Positions 1 through 7,200 of a DNA stretch of 16,131 nt are shown one piece after another. Location: positions 1-16,131 of the forward strand of contig JASCIV010000586.1 of assembly GCA_030374735.1 (NCBI GenBank), written 5' to 3'. Position numbers and translations under genes: made by a program. How positions within the stretch are numbered: the first letter of the stretch is position 1; each line of letters opens with the position of its first letter. The notes beneath the pieces were generated by a model. That model had not been told where the DNA came from. It saw nothing but the letters and a program-made list of their open reading frames with translations, and ran no database searches. The stretch comes from Gracilaria caudata (taxonomy: Eukaryota; Rhodophyta; Florideophyceae; Gracilariales; Gracilariaceae).

Positions 1-402
1 TTTCTCCAACTAGTACTTTTGCCGCGCATGCACTGCATTGTTGTGGAAGACTTATTTTTTTGCATAGGTTTTACTATTTTACGTTGGAGGTCTAATTGTT
101 GGACTTTCCGACGAAAAAAGGACACAGGAAAAACGGTGAGGTACATATTGCTATCCACAAACCCCTCATGTTCCTCAAAATATCTCGCAATATCTCATCA
201 AGCATATCAGAGGGCCTCGCTGGCACAGCAATGCCTCGGTCACCTCAATTTTGTCCTTTGAAAGCATACCATAAAAAGGATGTCCTTGTTCTCGTAATCT
301 AATCTCACTTATCAATACCTATATCAGTTGAAACAACCGTCCTCACGCAATTCTGGAACTATTTTGCCTTCTTGAGGCTTACGTCAATTAGCGAATGGGA
401 AT
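1..402. other. Intergenic DNA, no gene recognised
   Basis: The short open frames here start at non-ATG codons or show no recognisable motif. The stretch is probably the 5' flank and leader of the gene starting at 403. An in-frame TGA at 373-375 closes that gene's frame upstream of its ATG. Confidence 0.5.
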
Positions 403-406
403 ATGA
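395..406 (+). promoter_or_regulatory. Minimal upstream ORF overlapping the next start codon
   Basis: An ATG at 395 opens a three-codon frame (Met-Gly-Ile) whose TGA at 404-406 overlaps the ATG of the F-box-like gene at 403-405 in an ATGA arrangement. If the transcript starts upstream of 395, ribosomes would meet this mini-frame first. The sequence is certain; regulation is inference, and transcription may start so close that the element is irrelevant. Confidence 0.3.
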
Positions 407-2187
407 CGCGAGAGCAAGCATATCCCGAAATATCTTGTATCAAACGCCCACCTAACTCATCTCCGCGTGACGCAAATTTTGCTCCACCAATTACCGAATT
501 TTCTCTGAGTTCTTTGCCGTCAAACGTATTGCTCAGAATTATCTGGTACTTAAACCCGTTGAAGGTGAAACCGGACCATGAAAAATGGCGAACGAACTCT
601 CGAAAATCCAGCAGATTCAACCTTCATAGCCATTTCACGATGGATATCATTAACAGAGGCGAAGCTGCCGCTCTTCTTTGGTCATACGCGCTCCCGCATC
701 AAAAGACGTTTGTGGGGTTTTCCGATAGTCATTCACTTCAGTGCATGATGCGGTGTTCTCTTATTCTACTACAAGATTCGAGAATAAATGCTTTTCGAAT
801 CCCAAGGGAAACATGTGAGCACTTGCATCATGGTTCCGCTCTAGCTCCATCGGACAGCTGTCTAAACTGCAGCTGCTTCAACGAGGAATTGTGTGAGATT
901 GCAACATACTCACGATTGAGTTGTCCAATTAGAAGGCTTTCCCTCGGGAATCTTGAAGTCTTCAGTCCAGAACAAATTTCGTCGGTCATAATACCCTTCA
1001 TTCGCTCAATCAGGGCCACTGTTGAACAAATATCATTGAATTATCCTTCAAAAGCAACCTGTCATGTCTTCGCCGGTGCAGCGATTGGATTTCCTCGTCT
1101 TCAATCGCTGTCAGTACACTGTGAGGATCTCCGATACACATTGTACGAAGATGGTTTCCGGATATTTTTGGAGTCCATCCTGTGCTCCCGAGAGGCAAGC
1201 CCAATGACCTCTAAACTTTCTCTCATATTTTCTGGACAGGTTCCAGCGTCTGAAGCGTTTTTTGGTGTCCCAGAAACATTCAAAGAGCTCACTTTAATCT
1301 GCAACTCGCTGGACCCATACGTTCTCAGCACATTTTTGCATCTTGAACAAATTGAATGGACAAGTCAACCATTCAACTTTTCGGATCTCATATATCTGAA
1401 GCCTAGAGTGGGAAGCAAGTTGCGTTCTCTTTCTTTTCAAGATATTGAGCCTCTCTTTCCCAAAGAAATCTCGTTGCCTCGGTATAAGCACCTCTTCCAC
1501 CTCATCAAACGATTGCATGTGAAGAATGAGATACCGCTGACACGAGCAGGAGTTGATTTTCTGTCGCGTGTGGCCCCTTCTTTAGAAGTGCTTCAGGTTT
1601 CAATACCGACGAGTTTGGTTCCTCTATTGTCAACATATATTGAAGAGTTGAAGCACTTGAAGGTGCTCGATCTGGATATACTTGCATCGGATTTACCCGA
1701 AGTGCGTGATGGCTTTCTCAAGCACCTTTATGAGACGTGCAATAACATTTGGCATGGCCTTCTGGGCTGCCCATCTTCTTTGGAGCACTTGAGAATACCA
1801 AAGGGATGTATTGGACGACAGATGTTCTTTGAAGTCTTGAAAAAATTCAAAATGTCTCTACAAGCTTTTCAAGTACCATTGTTGGATGACGGCTTAGAAC
1901 ATGAAGGCATTTTCTTCGAAGCATGCTGGAAAGACATAAAGGATGCACTGGGACGGGTGCCAATTGTTTGTCCGCGGTTGAAGCAACTGTGCGTTCTGAA
2001 GCTGAGTGGTTTGGAAGGCATTAGAGAGGGAGCTGGGGAAGAGGAGGGTAATGAGTGTGATAAGGAAATGTTCCGAAATCTGGATCAACTAGATGTCGCA
2101 CTCACAGGATTTGACAAGGACTCATTTTTTTATGGCCTGAAAGCCTTTCAAACGCCCTCTTCGGTACTTCGTCGAGACAACTTTTGA
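403..2187 (+). CDS. F-box-like / leucine-rich-repeat protein
   Basis: Single-exon 594-residue protein. The start is the first ATG after an in-frame TGA at 373-375. Residues about 35-53 (LSSLPSNVLLRIIWYLNPL) fit the start of an F-box, with Leu-Pro, Val-Leu and the Ile-Ile-x-Tyr-Leu core. The rest contains irregularly spaced leucine-rich-like strands such as LQSLSV, FKELTL, LRSLSF, LEVLQV, LKVLDLDI, LEHLRI and LDQLDV. F-box/LRR proteins usually bind Skp1 through the F-box and recruit substrates through the LRRs for SCF ubiquitin ligation; that role is inferred from family resemblance. The second half of the F-box is weak and the LRRs are too degenerate to count. A lineage-specific LRR protein without an F-box is the main alternative. 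There is no signal peptide or membrane segment. Base composition is lower in GC than the protease gene at the right end. Confidence 0.7.
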   Translation: MTREQAYPEISCIKRPPNSSPRDANFAPPITEFSLSSLPSNVLLRIIWYLNPLKVKPDHEKWRTNSRKSSRFNLHSHFTMDIINRGEAAALLWSYALPHQKTFVGFSDSHSLQCMMRCSLILLQDSRINAFRIPRETCEHLHHGSALAPSDSCLNCSCFNEELCEIATYSRLSCPIRRLSLGNLEVFSPEQISSVIIPFIRSIRATVEQISLNYPSKATCHVFAGAAIGFPRLQSLSVHCEDLRYTLYEDGFRIFLESILCSREASPMTSKLSLIFSGQVPASEAFFGVPETFKELTLICNSLDPYVLSTFLHLEQIEWTSQPFNFSDLIYLKPRVGSKLRSLSFQDIEPLFPKEISLPRYKHLFHLIKRLHVKNEIPLTRAGVDFLSRVAPSLEVLQVSIPTSLVPLLSTYIEELKHLKVLDLDILASDLPEVRDGFLKHLYETCNNIWHGLLGCPSSLEHLRIPKGCIGRQMFFEVLKKFKMSLQAFQVPLLDDGLEHEGIFFEACWKDIKDALGRVPIVCPRLKQLCVLKLSGLEGIREGAGEEEGNECDKEMFRNLDQLDVALTGFDKDSFFYGLKAFQTPSSVLRRDNF

Positions 2188-2234
2188 GTTTACATGTGTA
2201 ACCCCATACAGCTTTGGCAGAGCTCGACAACGCC

Positions 2235-2271
2235 CAACGCACATGGTGCGGAGTCCTCACCATGTGCGTTG
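2235..2271. repeat. Perfect 14-bp inverted repeat, hairpin-forming
   Basis: The left arm CAACGCACATGGTG (2235-2248) is the exact reverse complement of CACCATGTGCGTTG (2258-2271), with a 9-base loop. It lies 48 bases after the stop codon of the F-box-like gene, so it would fall in that gene's 3' UTR. The right arm is part of the duplicated 58-bp unit, so the left arm could also pair with the second copy near 2319. Confidence 0.85.
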
Positions 2272-2365
2272 TCATTGCTCGGCCTTCGAAGCACCTGTAA
2301 AACATGCAGAGTCCGCCCCATGTGCGTTGTCATTGCTGGGCCTTCGATGCACCTGTAAAACATGC
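2251..2365. repeat. 58-bp tandem duplication
   Basis: Two adjacent copies, 2251-2307 and 2309-2365, share nearly all bases. The core of both runs from CATGTGCGTTGTCATTGCT through a GGCCTTCGA block to CACCTGTAAAACATGC. Only a handful of substitutions separate them, so the duplication is fairly recent or is maintained. Confidence 0.9.
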
Positions 2366-2438
2366 GTTGTCTCGCACACGTTGAGCTCCCGGAATTCGTG
2401 TTTTTAATTCAGGGACGTTTCTTTTTGTGTCACTCACA

Positions 2439-2444
2439 AATAAA
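2439..2444 (+). terminator. Candidate AATAAA polyadenylation signal
   Basis: An AATAAA hexamer inside an A-rich run lies about 250 bases after the stop codon of the F-box-like gene. Plausible as its 3'-end signal, though the signal used by this organism is unknown. Confidence 0.4.
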
Positions 2445-2778
2445 AAAGCATGTATGACAGAACATCTCGTCGAATTACAACAAAAATGTCCGATAATCTC
2501 ATGGACAAAAATACCTTTCCATAGAAACCCAGCGAGAGGAACTGCGCCATATGCGCAACGTCCAGCATTTCAGGCAGCCACGCTGCATGCCATGCTACAC
2601 GGGTAAACCGAGCACAGCTTTGCTGGCGTCCGATTGTCAAGCGGCTGTCCGGTAGCAGTACTTAAGCGCCTGACGTCGTGAGCGCTTGTAAGGCTACCGC
2701 CTGATAAGTACCTACGCTCTTCAGTACCCGAGAGTTTCCTCTCTCAAGCCGGCTAACCCACACGAGGCCTACAGTCGT

Positions 2779-2821
2779 CCACTCTAATTCCTCCCGTCTC
2801 ATCTCTCTCACGCTTCTCTCC
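2779..2821 (+). promoter_or_regulatory. Pyrimidine-rich 5' leader
   Basis: The stretch ending at the ATG at 2822 is dominated by CT-rich tracts (for example CTCTCTCACGCTTCTCTCC). It could be a transcription initiator or leader element. This is inference from composition; no TATA box was identified. Confidence 0.3.
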
Positions 2822-3538
2822 ATGGCTCTGTACCACGTCGTTTTCCGAAGAAACCCGCACTTCTCTTACGATGAAGAAGCCGAGCCTCTGTCTGGCATTC
2901 TCCGCGGACCAGGACGCAATGACCGTCACCGACCACCGAAACCGTCGCCTCGTCGTGTGAGCTTTGCTTTCGAACGCGCGGTCAAGAGTTCGCCTTCGTC
3001 GCGTCGAACTCGGTCCGACCTCACAGAAGAGTCCGACTCTCATACCCGCCGACACAGGCATAGAGTCGAGAGCCATCATGAGCGAGAACGCATCTTCGAT
3101 GTGTTCGACGACCGAATTTCCAGACGTGATTCTGTTACGGAGGCAAAGGCAGAGCCAGTGCCAGTGCCAGTGCCGAGTCGCAGTCTCCGAGACTATGATC
3201 GCACTGACAAAGCCTCAAAGTCACGACATCGGCGCTCTCGACGCGATCGCAGTGCTTCGCCTCGTCGTCGTCGATCTCGTTCACCACACCGTAGGGAAGG
3301 ACAGGGTGAGAGACGACACTCAAAGCACTCAAAGGATGCGGACTACTATGGAGAACGATACCGACACAAGCACTCATCAAGTCACCGTCGGAAGCATCGT
3401 GTTGAAGACGACGAGGAATATTTGAGATATCGATATGGTGACGATTATGATGAAGCTCAGAAGCATCGCTCGAGACGGCACTCCACCTCGAAGCACAAGA
3501 GAAAGTCAAGGCATCGCCGAACTGTGCTTGGTTTTTGA
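2822..3538 (+). CDS. RS-rich basic protein with PP1-docking motifs
   Basis: Single-exon 238-residue protein; the ATG sits in a CCATGG context. Residues 25-28 are GILR, fitting the SILK-type consensus [GS]IL[KR]. Residues 45-48 are RVSF, a textbook RVxF motif. The two in this order are the known docking pair of protein phosphatase 1 regulators such as inhibitor-2. From about residue 60 the protein is rich in Arg, Ser, His and Lys, with an RS core around residues 145-165 (RRRRSRSPHRR type) and acidic-tyrosine patches near DDEEYLRYRYGDDYDE. There is no RRM, so it is not a classical SR splicing factor. A nuclear, RS-like targeting subunit for PP1 is the inference. A four-copy CCAGTG hexamer repeat near 3153-3175 encodes a Pro-Val run. 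The protein is probably largely disordered. Confidence 0.75.
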   Translation: MALYHVVFRRNPHFSYDEEAEPLSGILRGPGRNDRHRPPKPSPRRVSFAFERAVKSSPSSRRTRSDLTEESDSHTRRHRHRVESHHERERIFDVFDDRISRRDSVTEAKAEPVPVPVPSRSLRDYDRTDKASKSRHRRSRRDRSASPRRRRSRSPHRREGQGERRHSKHSKDADYYGERYRHKHSSSHRRKHRVEDDEEYLRYRYGDDYDEAQKHRSRRHSTSKHKRKSRHRRTVLGF

Positions 3539-4200
3539 ATAGGTTCTAGGTCTGTTAGGCTCTCACCCATAGTAAAACATTCAGCTTCCGTTTACATTAC
3601 TAACCTGAAGCGGACAGCTGCTGGTGTGACGGCGATCAATATCAGTGCAATCAGAGCAAGACACTGACAATGCTTAACGTTCTTACCACGAAAAGGGTTC
3701 AAGCAAGGAGCTTGGTGCCGGAACTCTACCAGACAGCGAAGCGGCAAGGGTCTCTCGGTCCTCGAGCCACCACGTTGGATGCCAACTGTGCCAGGCCTAT
3801 CATGCGTTTTGCACGAATACTGAAGTATTACTGTACAGCAAAAAGATGTCTGCAACTGGATTGGACGAGCAGCTCTGGAAGAGCGCACTCAACGTCCTGT
3901 TGCGAGGCGACACCGCAACAGTGCCAAGGCAGCAATGCGCATTTTGAGCCGCTTCCGCGACGCGCGCGTGTAACTTCACCGGTGGAGAAACAAGGGCCGA
4001 ACTTACCAATCAGACGACGTGGGCAAAAGAAACGGCGCCTGCACGTGCCCTGCACGTGCTACTCACGAGTTCATGTACGACGGTACCACGCTGTTGTAAG
4101 AAATTCAATCTCGCGCTAACAATCATAAACCCTACCCTTTTACGAAGGGTTGTTCGTACGCTGTTCTTTTAGCGCATCTATCTTATGTTGAAGGATATCC
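3539..4200. other. Intergenic region, no convincing gene
   Basis: About 660 bp between the RS-rich gene and the bestrophin gene, whose 3' ends converge here. An open frame at 3670-4119 (149 codons) has no recognisable motif and is not called. The stretch holds two CACGTG hexamers close together at about 4042-4057 and a short hairpin at 4134-4150. No clear AATAAA was found on the minus strand. Confidence 0.5.
4134..4150. repeat. Short hairpin after the bestrophin stop codon
   Basis: ACCCTT (4134-4139) and AAGGGT (4145-4150) form a perfect 6-bp stem with a 5-base loop, about 50 bases past the bestrophin stop on the minus strand. It could be a 3' UTR element. A stem this short also occurs by chance. 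Confidence 0.35.
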
Positions 4201-7200
4201 TCACACTTGCTCTGTGTCGTACTGCCCCATCTGTGCCATCTTCTCCTCGGAAGCGGATGAAAACGCCGGCCTGTCATCGCGTACAAAGTTCCGAATGCCG
4301 TCGCGGTACAAGTGCAGGTTCGTGCGCACAGTGCGCGCCGCTTCCTCCGCGAATTTGTGGATGGGTACGTCCGACACATCATGTCCGAAAGGATTTGACA
4401 GTTCATCCGCCCACTTTGCTGTCCCCACAACTCCATAAGCAATGAATCCGATCCACAGAATTGTCAGCCAGCCGCTGCTTTCCACCAGACCGAGCGGCAC
4501 CAATAGCAACCAGATCACCATGAATATTTTCAAGTGCATTACGTACCCATACGGCATGGGGATGTTGACGAGCTCTTCACACTCTGTGGCTTCGTTCTTC
4601 ATCAAGTACAGATACCACATGATACTCCAATGTTCGTCAAAACTGACTGGGTCAACCACTCCTTCAGCTCCTCGCCATTCATCGCTCTTAATAATATAGT
4701 GGTGCAACACATCCAGACAATAGTCTGCGTGATCCGGGGACCTCATGAGTTGTTCGGTGTCTTCTTCGCTCAAAAGCTTTCGATACTCCTCTCGACACTC
4801 TTCGTTGCGAAGCCTTGCAACAAGTCCCACAGAGAACGCTCCCATATGTGCTGCAATACGCTCCAAATCTTTCTCATGCCACTCATTCCCACAGTAACTT
4901 TCGAAAAGTCTGTTGGAAACGATTCTCGTGTGCCCCAGAATACTGCTCCAGATCTGAATGCCCTTCACGTAGCGTCCATGACTTTCGTATAGCCAAAAGC
5001 CCAACAGAAGGAATAAAGCAAATCCAATGTACTCCTGAACTGCACTGCTGATGGCAATTCTAGAACAGAACCACAAACCACAGAGAGCTTCAACCTCATC
5101 GTCGAAAGGAAATTCTCTCGATACTGCCCATGCCACTAGTATAGCCAGTGCAGTCCATACTACAATTCCTGCACTCTGGAGTGGGGAGAATGTATGTCTT
5201 GCTAGGCTTAACACCTTACGCAGACTGGCCATCCGAGTTCTTCTCTTGATTTCTGCACCCCTATTTTCCGAAGTGTCTTCCCAGAATGGCTCGATAGCAG
5301 ATGGTCGCACAAATTCGTCTCCTCGCCCAGAGTAATTTCTCTGTACAAACAAAATATCGGCGACAACTTTGTTTGCCATGTCATTCAGATCAAGGTCATT
5401 CAAATCTGTGCCGAAGGGGAATTGCAGTTCTTTGGCAATTTGGAACATACTGATACATGTGTTAGTATCGGAGTTTCAGAAAATATGCACGATGAAAGAT
5501 CTTTGAATGAAGACAACTCACCCCAGTACTCCATACGCGATGATTGGTACCCACAAAATCGTGAACCATCCTACAAAAGTACAAAGTCACATGTCAGTGG
5601 CTGGAGGCAGCTCTGGGCCAGGGGCGTGTGAAAGCTCAACATACCTGAAAACTCAGCAAGAGCAAATGGCAAAACCAAGAACCAAAGTCCGAGAAAGCTG
5701 TTCAACAACACAAGAAATCCGGGTGCAATCTCAAACGATCGCAGGAACTTCGAATGTCGAATCATCTTCTCGAGTTCAATTATTTCAAACTTAACAAAAG
5801 CTCCTTTGCTTCCTTGTACCACAGGGCGCTTCAAGTATTCTGGGTTGTCGGTGTAAACCAAGAAGTACGACCGGATGACATCTACGCAGTGGCTGATCAT
5901 GCTGTCTGCGCACTGAATCCTTGCAATATCACCAAAAGACAAAAGCCCTTTGACTTCTCTCAGATCTCTGGAATTGCGAAGTTCACTCTTCAACACCAAT
6001 GGTATGGCAGCTATGTGAGAAAGAATTCTGTGAAGATCCCGCTCATGAACCGACCCTTCGGAAAAAAGAGTCAAGAAGTGTACGGAAAGAGTATGACAAG
6101 ATGAACGAAGCCGGGCACCCCATACACTTCCAGCTGCGATGTAGCGCACAAAAGCAGCTCGGACAAAGAAACCGAGAAGCATGAAGGCTGCAAACGAAAT
6201 ATAGGTGGCTACGGTGTTGTCCACGCTGAATCTTGACTGCCACCAACGTGCAACAACAGATTTGTCCCGAGCAAGGTAAGATATGAGTGTCGCTACCACG
6301 GTCCACCCCGTGACATAAAGTAATACCCACCATGGAACAGACTGCAAGAGGTGTGAGTACAATTTGGGCTTGATCTTTTCGTCTTTGGAACCTTCAAATT
6401 TCAAAGGAGGTTCCTGGCCATAGGCAGATTGATCTTTATCCTGAAAGTGAGCCAGAGTGAGCTCACTACTCACCCCGCGCTCATTAATTATATGCCCGAT
6501 TCCAGGATTAGACTCCGTCACTTCCTCTCGAATATGGGTCTCAGGTCCCCATTGAACGCCCTCAATGCCTTGAATCACGGAGCTGGCTGCACTGGCACAC
6601 ATTTTCTCAAAAGGAATGTCTATTGCGTCATTCCCATATGGGTCCACAAGTTTTGCCGCAATTTCCTCCAAGCCAAGAACACCAAAGGAAATCAAAGGTG
6701 CCCAGAGAATAGTGTAGAAGCCCGTAACTGGAGTCATTGCAAATGGGAGGAGCAGCAACCAAAGAACAGTGAATAAGTGTTGGTGATTAGTGTAGCTTGT
6801 TATGACAGGAAAGCGTTTAACGCCAATAGCGCGAGTAACTGTTTCGCGAATTCCCTTCACTCGACTTGCCATGGTGTATGCCACTGACACGGTCGCCCGT
6901 TTGTTCGCAATTTGTGGATGCCCTATTCTTTCAGTTGAATCTTGAAGAAGGATATAAGCCTCTATCGTATGCAGCAGGTGATTGATTGGGCTGTAACTGG
7001 CTCTCATAGCACGTCGGTCTTCTTCCGAGAGCAGTCCTTCGTCTTCCTTGGGGTTTCTCTGATCCATTTGCAAGAGAGTGTCGCGAAAGCACAATGGTGT
7101 TTGAATGATGTGGGCTACTAGTCGCTCCTTGTCACCCGGGTGGAAGAAACCATGATGGAAGCACTGCACTAGTTCAATCGCTAGATTTCGAAGGTTCATC

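Larger units (their letters stand above)
2188..2821. other. Intergenic region between two + strand genes
   Basis: About 630 bp with no supported gene. It holds a hairpin and 58-bp tandem duplication, a candidate AATAAA, and a CT-rich leader next to the downstream start codon. The one minus-strand open frame across 2434-2640 has no recognisable motif. Confidence 0.6.
5344..6362 (-). repeat. Bestrophin unit 4 (residues about 1180-1470)
   Basis: Its fourth membrane segment is broken by introns 2 and 3. Neck residues are F1236, M1240 and F1244, then R1252-Y1253. The cytosolic motif is SVHERD...RILSHIAAIPLVLK, and the clasp-like motif is FPFG-T-D-L-N-D at 1445-1453. The 49-base exon 3 supplies the WFTILW part of the segment. 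Confidence 0.87.

Noticed and set aside
3670..4119. A 149-codon open frame
   Set aside because: It has no recognisable motif or low-complexity pattern of a real protein, and the competing frames are similarly long and equally unsupported.
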